Source: Streptomyces caatingaensis
Lineage (GTDB): Bacteria; Actinomycetota; Actinomycetes; Streptomycetales; Streptomycetaceae
Reading direction: 5' to 3'
Assembly: GCF_001187435.1 (NCBI RefSeq)
Contig: NZ_LFXA01000015.1
Coordinates: forward strand, 1-64,000
DNA: 64,000 nt
Shown here one piece after another: positions 19,650 to 28,023 of this stretch. The notes under the pieces are model-generated. The model did no database searches. It saw nothing but the letters and a program-made list of their open reading frames with translations, and was not told the DNA's origin. The position numbers were made by a program, and so were the translations under genes. Each line of letters begins with the position of its first letter. Positions within the stretch are counted from its first letter, which is position 1.

Positions 19650-20576
19650 TCACGCGAGCAACCCGGAGCTCCGCCACAACTTCCGCCCCACCCCCCTCAA
19701 CACCCCGATCTCGTCGAGGAAATCGGTCAACCGCTTCGCACCGGCCTGCATCACGTCCCTCCGGTGACCGCTCGCCTTCACCTGCGCCATCGCCTCGCGC
19801 CGGTCGAGTCCCACGTTCGTGTACACCTGCGGGTTGATGAAGGCGACGGAGAAGACCCGCGCCGCCTCCCCGCAGCTCAGCCGCGTCAGCTCCGCCTCCC
19901 ACCGCGGACAGCTCCGCATCTGCCGCCGCAACTCCTCCCGCGCGTACCGCACGTGCCGCGCCTCCTCCACGACGTGGATCCGGGTGACGCCGCGGACCAG
20001 CGTCTGCACCCGCTCGTCCGGGAACGTCAGCCGCTGCATGTAGTCGAGGATCTCCTCGCCGAGCAGGGTGCAGGCGAAGGAACCGGGCGTCGTGGAGACG
20101 GTCTTGAGGATCCGGGCCAGGTTGTGGTGCAGCCGCGGGACGGGGTACGTGGGCGCGCCACCGTGCTGGATCATGCGGGCGAACATCTTGGAGTGCCGGC
20201 ACTCGTCGGCTATCTCGGTCAGCGCGTACCGCACGTGCGCACTCGTCACGGGCTTGTCGTAGATGTGCCGGACCAGCAGCTGCATCAGGATGATCTCGAA
20301 CCAAATGCCCAGCGAGGCCAGCGAGGCCGCCTCGTGCCGCGCGAGGTCGAGACGCTGCTCCTCCGGCATCCGCCGCCACAGCGGGGTGCCGTAGAGGGAG
20401 ACGAGCTCGGGGGGCCAGTACCACTTGCCCTCCTCGGGCGGCGCGTCCCAGTCGAGCTCGGTGTCCGGGTCGAAGGAGTGCCGTGCGGAGGACTCCAGCA
20501 GCCGCCGGGCGACCTGTTCGCGGTCCCTGAGCGGTCCGAGCGCGTCCGTTTCCGTCACAGGCGTCCGTTCTGGCAT
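19650..20576 (-). CDS. AurF-like diiron oxygenase
   Basis: A 308-residue non-haem diiron protein of the AurF (p-aminobenzoate N-oxygenase) family. Iron-ligand motifs are visible: EIILMQLLVRHIY, then EIADECRHSKMFARMI, then GEEILDYMQ, then HVVEEARHVRYAREEL. AurF itself oxidises an aromatic amine to a nitro group; chromosomal relatives in actinomycetes have unknown substrates. I chose ATG 20576 (MPERTPV), just after a GAGGTGGGA stretch. No biosynthetic cluster surrounds it, only the TetR regulator downstream. Confidence 0.85.
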   Translation of the reverse strand: MPERTPVTETDALGPLRDREQVARRLLESSARHSFDPDTELDWDAPPEEGKWYWPPELVSLYGTPLWRRMPEEQRLDLARHEAASLASLGIWFEIILMQLLVRHIYDKPVTSAHVRYALTEIADECRHSKMFARMIQHGGAPTYPVPRLHHNLARILKTVSTTPGSFACTLLGEEILDYMQRLTFPDERVQTLVRGVTRIHVVEEARHVRYAREELRRQMRSCPRWEAELTRLSCGEAARVFSVAFINPQVYTNVGLDRREAMAQVKASGHRRDVMQAGAKRLTDFLDEIGVLRGVGRKLWRSSGLLA

Positions 20577-20619
20577 GACCGATCCCACCTCACTTGCGGG
20601 TTACCCGTGGTCACAGCTT

Positions 20620-20648
20620 ATGAGACTACTTGTCAGCAAGCCCGTCAA
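20620..20648 (-). promoter_or_regulatory. Promoter and operator of the AurF-like gene
   Basis: On the minus strand, TTGACG (20643-20648) and TCTCAT (20620-20625) are spaced by 17 bases as -35/-10 elements. The spacer holds the inverted repeat CTTGCTGACAAG (20629-20640), positioned where a TetR repressor would block RNA polymerase. The pairing with the neighbouring TetR gene is inference. Confidence 0.5.
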
Positions 20649-20943
20649 TGGCCATGAGGGCGGGGGAACGGCCGAGTTGGCGGCCGCACGGAACATCTCC
20701 GGCCGTACCGGACGTTGTTGTCGGCGACCGCGGGGGCCGTGGCGCTGGACGGGCTGATTCCGGGGGAAGATGGAGCGCGGAAGCCGGAAGAGTGAGCGCC
20801 GTACGGTGATTGAGGATTTTTCAGGCACATGGTGCCTGCTTTGTCACCGTTTTGTGAGCGATACCGCATAACGGAACGACATGCGGTACAAGCACGTCTT
20901 CGCGGGCAGGGTACAGACAGGCGTGCGAGGGAGTGGATCGTTC
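20649..20943. other. Divergent intergenic region with inverted repeats
   Basis: Together with the AurF-like promoter, this is a gap of 367 bases before the deacetylase. It contains a perfect inverted repeat, CAGGCAC-ATG-GTGCCTG (20822-20838), and a looser CCGCAT/ATGCGG pair (20864-20886). TTGTCA at 20841 could be a -35 for the deacetylase, but no good -10 follows at standard spacing. No gene is seen. Confidence 0.45.
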
Positions 20944-21752
20944 ATGTCGCAAACTACCGGGCGGGGGCGGCACATCGCCGTGGCGGCGGCGTCGGGACTG
21001 GCGCTCCTCGGGGTGATAGTGGGCTCGGCGGCGATGGCCCACCAGAGCTCGGACGGCGCGGGGAGCGATCGCGTGGCCGCGGAGGCGCCGCAGACGAAGG
21101 TCCCCGCGAGCGCGGCCGCGCCGCCGAACCCGACGCCGGCGGGCCGGTGTCGGAGGAGATCTCGCACGAGAGCGAGAGCCCCGGCAAGGTCGTCAACATC
21201 ACCATCGACGACGGCCCGGACCCCGTCTGGACCCCCAAGGTGCTCGACCTGCTGCGGCGCAGCAACGTCAAGGCGACCTTCTGCATGATAGGTCCGCGCG
21301 CCAAGGAGTACCCGTCCCTCGTCAAGAAGGTCGTCGCCGACGGCCACCGGCTCTGCGACCACTCCATGGACCACAACACCGCCATGGACAAGCGCCCCGA
21401 GTCCTACCAGGCGAGCCAGATCCTCGACGCCCAGAAGCTGATAGAGGAGGCCGCCGGCGACGGCACGAAGGTCCGCTACTACCGCGCCCCCGGCGGCGCG
21501 TTCACCCCCTACAGCCGCAAGGTGGCCGCCGCCCACGGCATGCGCCCCCTCGGCTGGCAGGTCGACAGCCGCGACTGGCAGCGCCCGGGCACCGCCCGCA
21601 TCGTGGCCAACGTCAAGCGGGAGGTGGCCGACGGCCCCACGATCCTCTTCCACGACGCGGGCGGTGACCGCAGTCAGACGCTGGCCGCCATGGAAGAAAC
21701 GCTTCCCTGGCTGAAGCAGCAGGGCTACGGCTTCAGCTTCCCCAAGATCTGA
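20944..21752 (+). pseudogene. Secreted polysaccharide deacetylase (NodB/CE4), frameshifted
   Basis: The N-terminal part is read from ATG 20944: MSQTTGRGRHIAVAAASGLA then LLGVIVGSAAMAHQ, a signal or anchor sequence, up to PTPAG. The catalytic part is in the next frame: GPVSEEISHESE, VVNITIDDGPDPVWTPKVLDLL (NodB motif 1, TIDDGP), HSMDHNT (metal-binding HSxxH motif), RAPGGAF (motif 3), WQVDSRDW and TILFHDAGG. Restoring one G in the GGG run at 21141-21143 would join both halves perfectly. The rest is well conserved, so this is either a recent frameshift or a sequencing error in a G run. The active enzyme would deacetylate wall or matrix polysaccharide outside the cell. Confidence 0.85.
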
Positions 21753-21878
21753 CCCCAAGATCGGAACCCAAGCCCCGAACCCGGGATCCGGTCCCAAGAT
21801 CGCGACGGCGCGGGCGCCTTCGGGCCGCGACCCCCCAAGTCCGGCCCGCGGGCCGCGCGTTCGCCCCCGCCCATGCGA

Positions 21879-21911
21879 AAGGCCCGTTCCGATGAGATCG
21901 GAACGGGCCTT
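21879..21911 (-). terminator. Terminator downstream of tRNA-Arg(ACG)
   Basis: AAGGCCCGTTCCGAT pairs with ATCGGAACGGGCCTT around a three-base loop, just 3' of the tRNA gene on the minus strand, followed by TTTCGC. It is a strong intrinsic-type hairpin. Confidence 0.85.
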
Positions 21912-21918
21912 CGGTGCG

Positions 21919-21991
21919 TGCGCTCGGCAGGATTCGAACCTGCAACCTCTTGATCCGTAGTCAAGTGCTCTATCCGTTAAGCTACGAGCGC
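21919..21991 (-). tRNA. tRNA-Arg (anticodon ACG)
   Basis: The minus strand folds as a cloverleaf: acceptor GCGCTCG/CGAGCGC with discriminator A, anticodon stem CTTGA/TCAAG with loop containing ACG, and T-arm GCAGG-TTCGAAT-CCTGC. CCA is not encoded. The anticodon A is expected to be modified to inosine to read CGU/CGC. Confidence 0.95.
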
Positions 21992-22107
21992 CGGCTGCGA
22001 GAACTACTCTACATGCTCCGCTGACCTGCGATGACCACGAAGGGCGCCGCTACGGGGCCCGGAAACCGTGACTCCGCTCACACCGCCGCCCCGCCCCGGG
22101 GCATGCA

Positions 22108-22148
22108 GAAGACCCCGCGTCCGCCTTGCGGCTGATCGCGGGGTCTTC
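22108..22148 (-). terminator. Terminator downstream of tRNA-Arg(CCG)
   Basis: GAAGACCCCGCG and CGCGGGGTCTTC form a 12-bp stem around a 17-base loop, 3' of the tRNA gene on the minus strand. Confidence 0.8.
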
Positions 22149-22165
22149 CGGCACTTCCTTCGAAG

Positions 22166-22237
22166 TGCCCCCGGCAGGATTCGAACCTGCGCACACGGCT
22201 CCGGAGGCCGTTGCTCTATCCCCTGAGCTACGGGGGC
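22166..22237 (-). tRNA. tRNA-Arg (anticodon CCG)
   Basis: A cloverleaf on the minus strand: acceptor GCCCCCG/CGGGGGC with discriminator A, anticodon stem ACGGC/GCCGT with loop CTCCGGA giving anticodon CCG, and T-arm GCAGG-TTCGAAT-CCTGC. It reads CGG, a common arginine codon in this GC-rich genome. It is transcribed toward the second Arg tRNA, but a terminator separates them. Confidence 0.95.
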
Positions 22238-22402
22238 GTGTCGTCCGTGCGGGCTCTCGCTCGCGGCGACAGGAAGAACAGTACCAGCTCCGGGCGGGTG
22301 ATCCGTAACGGGTTGCCGGGCGGGGAGCGGGGGGCTCGCCCGCAGGGGGCGGAAGTGCGGAAAAGCCGGACGCGGCGCCGGTCGCGCGCCTACTCTCGGG
22401 GT

Positions 22403-22855
22403 GTGCCTGGCTTGTCCGGCCGGGTCCTCGTTGTCGACGACAACAAGGTCATCCGGCAGTTGATCAGGGTCAATCTCGAGCTCGAGGGCTTCGAGGTCGT
22501 GACCGCGGCCGACGGTGCCGAGTGCCTGGAGATCGTGCACGCCGTGCTCCCGGACGTCGTCACGCTCGACTTCGTCATGCCCCGGCTCGACGGACTGCGG
22601 ACCGCCGCGCGCCTGCGGGCCGACGCCCGGACGCGGCACATACCCGTCGCCATCATCAGCGCCTGCACCCAACTGGAGGTGGAGAGCGGGCGGTCGGCGG
22701 GGGTGGACGCGTTCCTGGCGAAGCCCTTCGAGCCGGCGGATCTGGTGCGGATGGTGCGCAGACTGCGCCGCGGCCGCGGGGGAGCGGGGGACGCCGTGCC
22801 GGCCGAAGGAGCCGCCCCGGGGGACGCGGAGCCGGTCGTACGCCCCGCCGGATAG
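22403..22855 (+). CDS. Single-domain response regulator
   Basis: A 150-residue receiver protein. GTG 22403 opens PGLSGRVLVVDDNKVIRQLI (acidic pair DD); the phospho-acceptor Asp lies in VVTLDFVMPRLDG near residue 56, and Lys in FLAKPFEP near 109. No output domain follows, only a short Ala/Gly-rich tail, so it probably acts by protein contacts. No histidine kinase is adjacent. It lies 57 bases upstream of nrtL, and I recall a similar position in other streptomycetes. Confidence 0.88.
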   Translation: MPGLSGRVLVVDDNKVIRQLIRVNLELEGFEVVTAADGAECLEIVHAVLPDVVTLDFVMPRLDGLRTAARLRADARTRHIPVAIISACTQLEVESGRSAGVDAFLAKPFEPADLVRMVRRLRRGRGGAGDAVPAEGAAPGDAEPVVRPAG

Positions 22856-22912
22856 CACGCCGACGGAAACCGGTTGGCGGAGTGCCCCGCCGCCTCCCCT
22901 AGGCTGGGGGCC

Positions 22913-23731
22913 GTGACCCCCGCCGATCTCTCCCGCACCGTGCTGGACGCCGTGCGTCGCGCCGTCGAGGCCGACGAACTGCCCGCCGTGGTGCCGGCGA
23001 CGGCCGGCGTGCGGGTGCCGCCCCGGCCCGGCTGCGGCGACTACGCCACCAACGTCGCGCTGCGCCTGGCCAAGGACAGCGGACGGCCCGCCCGGGAGGT
23101 GGCCGAGACCATCGGGCGCCGGCTCGCGGAGGAGCCGGGCATCGCCCGCGTCGAGATCGCCGGGCCCGGCTTCCTCAACATCACCCTGGACGGCCCGCAC
23201 GGCGCACGCATCGTGCGCGAGGCGCTCGCGCGCCCGGGGGAGAGCGAACCGCTTCCGCTGCGCGCCCCCGACGCCCTCGTGCGACGGCTCGGCTCCGACG
23301 CCGCCCGCTGGAGTCTGCTCTGCCCCCCGGGCCTCGACCGCGACCTGCTGCTCGTCCAGCGCGAGAGCAACCCCCTCTTCCGGGTGCGGTACGCGCACGC
23401 CCGCTGCCGCGCGCTGCTGCGCAACGCCCGTGACCTCGGCTTCGGGCCGGAGGCCGCGGAGGTCTACGGCGAGCCCGACGGCCCGCTGCTGACCGTCCTC
23501 GCCGACCACCCCCGCGTCGTCGCCGCCCGCGACCCGGAGCGGCTCGCCCGCGCCCTGGAGCGGCTGGCCGACGCCTTCCTGCGCTGGCAGACGTCCTGCA
23601 CGCCGCTGCCGCGCGGCGACGAGAAACCCTCGGTCGTCCACCGTGCCCGGCTGGCCCTCGCCGAAGCCACGGGAACGGTGCTCGCCGACGGCCTGCACCA
23701 GCTCGGCATCACCGCACCCGCACACCTCTGA
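22913..23731 (+). CDS. nrtL: ArgS-related anticodon-binding protein NrtL
   Basis: A 272-residue protein built from the two ends of arginyl-tRNA synthetase. Residues 1-105 match the ArgS N-terminal (Add1-like) domain (GDYATNVALRLAK, FLNITLD) and residues 150-272 the DALR anticodon-binding domain (VRYAHARCRALLRNA, LARALERLADAFLRW). The catalytic HIGH/KMSKS core is absent, so it cannot charge tRNA. A role in tRNA binding or in coordinating the downstream amino-acid genes is inference. It lies 24 bp before lysA, consistent with one transcript. Confidence 0.85.
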   Translation: MTPADLSRTVLDAVRRAVEADELPAVVPATAGVRVPPRPGCGDYATNVALRLAKDSGRPAREVAETIGRRLAEEPGIARVEIAGPGFLNITLDGPHGARIVREALARPGESEPLPLRAPDALVRRLGSDAARWSLLCPPGLDRDLLLVQRESNPLFRVRYAHARCRALLRNARDLGFGPEAAEVYGEPDGPLLTVLADHPRVVAARDPERLARALERLADAFLRWQTSCTPLPRGDEKPSVVHRARLALAEATGTVLADGLHQLGITAPAHL

Positions 23732-23755
23732 GCGCCTCACGAGGGGATCGCCACC

Positions 23756-25147
23756 ATGAGCCGTTCCGCCCACCCCGCCGGGCCCCGCTACGCCGACGTC
23801 CTGCCCGAGGGGCACCACCCGGCGCCGCCCGCCGACCTCAACGCCCTCGACCCGCGCGTCTGGTCCCGCACCGTCGCCCGCGACGCCGCCGGCACCGTCA
23901 CCGTCGGCGGGCTGGACGTCAAGCACCTGGCGGAGGAGTTCGGGACGCCCGCCTACTTCCTCGACGAGGAGGACTTCCGGGCCCGCTGCCGCGCCTGGCG
24001 CGAGGCGTTCGGCCCCGACGCGGACGTCTTCTACGCCGGCAAGGCGTTCCTCTCCCGCGCCGTCGTGCGCTGGCTGCACGAGGAGGGGCTCAACCTCGAC
24101 GTCTGCTCCGGCGGCGAGCTCTCCACCGCGCTCGCCGCCGGCATGCCCGCCGAGCGCATCGCCCTGCACGGCAACAACAAGTCCCTCGACGAGATCACCC
24201 GCGCCGTCGAGGCCGGCGTCGGGCGGATCGTCGTCGACTCCTTCCAGGAGCTCGTGCGCGTCGCCCACGTCGCCCAGGCGGCCGGGACGCGCCAGCGGGT
24301 GCAGATCCGCGTCACCGTCGGCGTCGAGGCGCACACCCACGAGTTCATCGCCACCGCGCACGAGGACCAGAAGTTCGGCCTCCCGCTGGCCGGGGGACAG
24401 GCGGCCGAGGCCGTGCGGCGCGCCCTCAAGCTCGACGGGCTGGAGCTCGTCGGCGTCCACTCGCACATCGGCTCGCAGATCTTCGACACCTCCGGCTTCG
24501 AGGTCGCGGCCCGCCGCGTCGTCGGCCTGCTCGCCGAGGTCCGCGACGAACACGGCGTCGAACTGCCCGAGATCGACCTCGGCGGCGGCCTGGGCATCGC
24601 CTACACCTCCGACGACGACCCGCGCGAGCCCCACGAGATCGCCGGCGCGCTGCGCGCCATCGTCGAGCGCGAGTGCGCCGCCGCCGGGCTCGCGGTGCCG
24701 CGGCTGTCCGTCGAGCCCGGGCGCGCGATCGTGGGCCCGACCGCCTTCACGCTCTACGAGGTGGGGACGGTCAAGGAGCTGCCCGGACTGCGCACCTACG
24801 TCAGCGTCGACGGCGGCATGTCCGACAACATCCGTACGGCGCTCTACGACGCGGAGTACTCGGTGGCGCTGGTCTCCCGCACCTCGACCGCACCGCCCAT
24901 GCTCTCCCGCGTCGTCGGCAAGCACTGCGAGTCCGGCGACATCGTCGTGCGCGACGCCTTCCTCCCCGCGGACCTCGCCCCCGGCGACCTGATCGCGGTC
25001 CCCGCGACCGGCGCCTACTGCCGGTCCATGGCGAGCAACTACAACCACGCGCTGCGCCCGCCCGTCGTGGCGGTCGGGGACGGCACGGCCCGCGCGATCG
25101 TCCGGCGCGAGACGGAAGAGGATCTGCTCCGGCTCGACGTCGGCTGA
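23756..25147 (+). CDS. lysA: Diaminopimelate decarboxylase
   Basis: Converts meso-diaminopimelate to L-lysine, the last step of lysine synthesis. This is a 463-residue PLP enzyme of fold type III. Residues about 85-97 (DVFYAGKAFLSRA) hold the PLP lysine; GGGLGIAYT and SVEPGRAIVG are phosphate- and substrate-binding motifs; the C-terminal CESGDIVVRDA and TGAYCRSMASNYN supply the conserved Cys and Tyr. A ribosome site (GAGGGG) precedes ATG 23756. It lies between nrtL and hom in the aspartate-family block. Confidence 0.97.
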   Translation: MSRSAHPAGPRYADVLPEGHHPAPPADLNALDPRVWSRTVARDAAGTVTVGGLDVKHLAEEFGTPAYFLDEEDFRARCRAWREAFGPDADVFYAGKAFLSRAVVRWLHEEGLNLDVCSGGELSTALAAGMPAERIALHGNNKSLDEITRAVEAGVGRIVVDSFQELVRVAHVAQAAGTRQRVQIRVTVGVEAHTHEFIATAHEDQKFGLPLAGGQAAEAVRRALKLDGLELVGVHSHIGSQIFDTSGFEVAARRVVGLLAEVRDEHGVELPEIDLGGGLGIAYTSDDDPREPHEIAGALRAIVERECAAAGLAVPRLSVEPGRAIVGPTAFTLYEVGTVKELPGLRTYVSVDGGMSDNIRTALYDAEYSVALVSRTSTAPPMLSRVVGKHCESGDIVVRDAFLPADLAPGDLIAVPATGAYCRSMASNYNHALRPPVVAVGDGTARAIVRRETEEDLLRLDVG

Positions 25148-25179
25148 TCCTGTCCCCGAACGGCGTGGTCTCGGATGCT

Positions 25180-25204
25180 GGACGGGCTGGGGAACGGCCC
25201 GTCC
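25180..25204. terminator. Hairpin between lysA and hom
   Basis: GGACGGGC and GCCCGTCC form an 8-bp stem in the 105-bp lysA-hom gap. No U tract follows. It may attenuate or separate transcripts; the evidence is only the inverted repeat. Confidence 0.35.
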
Positions 25205-25252
25205 GGTGAGTGAGACTGTGTACCACCCAAGATGTATGAGAAACGAGGTCGC

Positions 25253-26545
25253 ATGATGCGTACGCGTCCGCTGAAAGTGGCGCTGCTGGGCTGTGGAGTA
25301 GTCGGCTCCGAGGTGACGCGCATCATGACGACGCACGCGGACGACCTCACGGCCCGGATCGGCGCCCCCGTCGAGCTGGCCGGGATCGCCGTCCGCCGGC
25401 CCGGCCGGGTGCGCGCCGGGGTCCCCGAGGAGCTGCTCACCACCGATGCGACCGCCCTGGTCAAACGGGGGGACATCGACGTCGTCGTCGAGGTCATCGG
25501 CGGTCTGGAGCCGGCCCGCACACTGATCACCACGGCCTTCGAGCACGGCGCGAGCGTCGTCTCCGCCAACAAGGCGCTGCTCGCCGAGGACGGCGCCGCG
25601 CTGCACGCCGCCGCCGAGCAGCACGGCGTGGACCTCTACTACGAGGCCGCCGTCGCGGGCGCCATCCCGCTCGTCCGGCCGCTGCGCGAGTCGCTGGCCG
25701 GCGACAAGGTCAACCGGGTGCTGGGCATCGTCAACGGCACCACCAACTTCATCCTCGACAAGATGGACACCAGCGGCGCCGGCTACTCCGAGGCGCTGGA
25801 CGAGGCCACCGCGCTGGGCTACGCCGAGGCCGACCCGACCGCCGACGTCGAGGGCTTCGACGCCGCCGCCAAGGCCGCGATCCTGGCGGGCATCGCCTTC
25901 CACACCCGGGTCCGGCTGGACGACGTCCATCGCGAGGGCATGACGGAGGTCACGGCCGCGGACTTCGCCTCCGCGAAGCAGATGGGCTGCACCATCAAGC
26001 TGCTGGCGATCTGCGAGCGGGCCGCCGACGGCCGCTCCGTCACGGCCCGGGTGCACCCGGCGATGATCCCGCTGACCCACCCGCTCGCCTCGGTGCGCGA
26101 GGCGTACAACGCGGTGTTCGTCGAGGCCGAGGCGGCCGGGCAGCTGATGTTCTACGGCCCGGGCGCCGGCGGCGCGCCGACCGCCTCCGCCGTCCTCGGC
26201 GACCTGGTCGCCGTCTGCCGCAACAAGCTGGCCGGGACCACCGGCCCGGGGGAGTCGGCGTACGCGGCGCTGCCGGTGAGCCCGATGGGCGAGGTCGTCA
26301 CGCGCTACCACATCAGCCTCGACGTCGCCGACCGGCCGGGCGTCCTGGCGCAGGTCGCCATGGTCTTCGCCGAGCACGGCGTCTCCATCGACACCGTCCG
26401 CCAGCAGGGCAAGGACGGCGAGGCGGCGCTGGTCGTCGTCACCCACCGGGCCGCCGACGCCGCGCTGTCGGCCACGGTCGAGGCGCTGCGCCGGCTGGAG
26501 ACGGTGCGCGGGGTCGCGAGCATCATGCGCGTTGAGGGCGAGTAG
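25253..26545 (+). CDS. hom: Homoserine dehydrogenase
   Basis: NAD(P)H-dependent reduction of aspartate semialdehyde to homoserine, the entry to threonine and methionine. The 430-residue product has a Rossmann start, VALLGCGVVGSEV, catalytic-domain motifs (SANKALLAEDG, YYEAAVAGAIPLVRPL, GIVNGTTNFIL, GYAEADPTADVEGFDAAAK) and a C-terminal ACT domain (VADRPGVLAQVAMVFAEHGVSI) that normally gives feedback inhibition by threonine. ATG 25253 follows AACGAGGTCGC; an upstream ATG at 25232 has no such site. It is 19 bp before thrC, with which it should be co-transcribed. Confidence 0.96.
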   Translation: MMRTRPLKVALLGCGVVGSEVTRIMTTHADDLTARIGAPVELAGIAVRRPGRVRAGVPEELLTTDATALVKRGDIDVVVEVIGGLEPARTLITTAFEHGASVVSANKALLAEDGAALHAAAEQHGVDLYYEAAVAGAIPLVRPLRESLAGDKVNRVLGIVNGTTNFILDKMDTSGAGYSEALDEATALGYAEADPTADVEGFDAAAKAAILAGIAFHTRVRLDDVHREGMTEVTAADFASAKQMGCTIKLLAICERAADGRSVTARVHPAMIPLTHPLASVREAYNAVFVEAEAAGQLMFYGPGAGGAPTASAVLGDLVAVCRNKLAGTTGPGESAYAALPVSPMGEVVTRYHISLDVADRPGVLAQVAMVFAEHGVSIDTVRQQGKDGEAALVVVTHRAADAALSATVEALRRLETVRGVASIMRVEGE

Positions 26546-26564
26546 GGAAGCAAGAGGAACCACC

Positions 26565-27653
26565 ATGAGTGCGAACAAGCCCACCCGTCAGTGGCGGGGC
26601 GTCATCGAGGAGTACCGCGACCGGCTGCCGGTCTCGGAGGCCACGCCGGTCGTGACGCTGCGCGAGGGCGGCACGCCGCTGGTGCCGGCGCAGGTGCTCT
26701 CCGAGCGCACCGGCTGTGAGGTCCACCTGAAGGTGGAGGGCGCCAACCCCACGGGTTCCTTCAAGGACCGCGGCATGACGATGGCCATCTCGCGCGCCAA
26801 GGAGGAGGGCGCGAAGGCCGTCATCTGCGCCTCCACGGGCAACACGTCGGCCTCCGCGGCCGCCTACGCGGTGCGCGCGGGCATGGTCTGCGCCGTCCTC
26901 GTCCCCGAGGGCAAGATCGCGCTCGGCAAGATGGGGCAGGCGCTGGTGCACGGGGCGCGCATCCTCCAGGTCGCGGGCAACTTCGACGACTGTCTCGACC
27001 TGGCGCGCGGGCTGGCCGACAACTACCCGGTGGCGCTGGTCAATTCGGTCAATCCGGTGCGTATCGAGGGCCAGAAGACGGCCGCGTTCGAGATCGTGGA
27101 CGCGCTCGGCGACGCCCCCGACATCCATGTGCTGCCGGTCGGCAACGCGGGCAACATCACGGCCTACTGGAAGGGGTACCGGGAGTACGCCGACGCCTCC
27201 TCCCCGTGGGGGGCCCTCGCCACCCGCACCCCCCGCATGTGGGGTTACCAGGCGTCCGGCTCGGCGCCGATCGTGCGCGGCGCGCCGGTGAAGGACCCGC
27301 ACACCATCGCCACGGCCATTCGCATCGGCAATCCCGCCTCGTGGCAGCCGGCCGAGCAGGCGCGCGACGAGTCGGGCGGCCGCATCGACGAGGTGACGGA
27401 CCGTCAGATCCTCGCCGCCTACCGGCTGTTGGCCGCGCAGGAGGGCGTCTTCGTCGAGCCCGCCTCGGCGGCGAGCGTCGCCGGCCTGCTCAAGGCGGCC
27501 GAGCAGGGCCTGGTGGACCCGGGCCAGCGCATCGTCTGCACGGTCACCGGCAACGGGCTCAAGGACCCCGACTGGGCCGTGGCCGGAGCCCCGCAGCCCG
27601 TCACCGTCCCGGTGGACGCCGCGACGGCCGCGGAGCGGCTGGGCCTGGCGTAG
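26565..27653 (+). CDS. thrC: Threonine synthase
   Basis: PLP enzyme converting O-phosphohomoserine to L-threonine. The 362-residue product carries the PLP lysine in NPTGSFKDRGMTMAI, the SxGN-type CASTGNTSASAAAYA motif, and a VGNAGNITAYWKGY phosphate-binding segment, typical of the short class of threonine synthases. It follows hom by 19 bp with a GAGGAA site, giving a hom-thrC operon; thrB is 370 bp downstream. Confidence 0.97.
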   Translation: MSANKPTRQWRGVIEEYRDRLPVSEATPVVTLREGGTPLVPAQVLSERTGCEVHLKVEGANPTGSFKDRGMTMAISRAKEEGAKAVICASTGNTSASAAAYAVRAGMVCAVLVPEGKIALGKMGQALVHGARILQVAGNFDDCLDLARGLADNYPVALVNSVNPVRIEGQKTAAFEIVDALGDAPDIHVLPVGNAGNITAYWKGYREYADASSPWGALATRTPRMWGYQASGSAPIVRGAPVKDPHTIATAIRIGNPASWQPAEQARDESGGRIDEVTDRQILAAYRLLAAQEGVFVEPASAASVAGLLKAAEQGLVDPGQRIVCTVTGNGLKDPDWAVAGAPQPVTVPVDAATAAERLGLA

Positions 27654-28023
27654 CCCGCCGCCCGTCGGCGGCCGGGCGCGCCGGCCGTCGCGCGGCGGCG
27701 GCCCCGCCCGCGCCGTGCGCCGGGGGCGCGCCCCCCTCGCGGGGGCCGTCCCGGTGTGCGGCCCGGGCAGGTCCGGCGCTTCCGCCCCGGCGCACAGGAA
27801 GGGGCATGATCAGGGAAAGACCGTCCCAAATCCGGCGCGCCGCAGGCGACACGCATCGCGCGCCTCCTGTGCGCCCTATGTCGCCACAGAACCTTCCTTC
27901 GATAGGCTGTCCTCACTCCGCCCCGTCGCAGAACCGAGCCGCCCTCCATGCGGTGTCGCCGTCGCGGCCCCTTGCGGATGTCGCACGCCCTACCAAGGCC
28001 ACATCAAGGAGAGTCATCGAGCG
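27654..28023. other. thrC-thrB intergenic region
   Basis: The gap of 370 bases has no credible ORF; frames through it read as Arg/Pro/Ala-rich noise. A TAGGCT at 27903 resembles a -10 hexamer, about 115 bases before thrB, but I see no matching -35. AAGGAGAG at 28008 is the thrB ribosome site. A separate thrB promoter is likely given the distance from hom-thrC. Confidence 0.4.

Noticed and set aside
20841..20870. TTGTGAGCGATA segment considered as a second Rex site
   Set aside because: The second half site TTCACAA is missing, so it does not fit the operator.
25205..25252. Leader peptide attenuator for hom
   Set aside because: No short ORF rich in Thr, Met or Lys codons is present in the gap.
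22004..26584. Very long minus-strand open frame (over 1500 codons) opposite nrtL-lysA-hom
   Set aside because: It lies antisense to well-identified genes and two tRNA genes; the frame stays open only because of GC-rich codon bias. Its translation is Arg/Gly/Ala/Val noise without domains.
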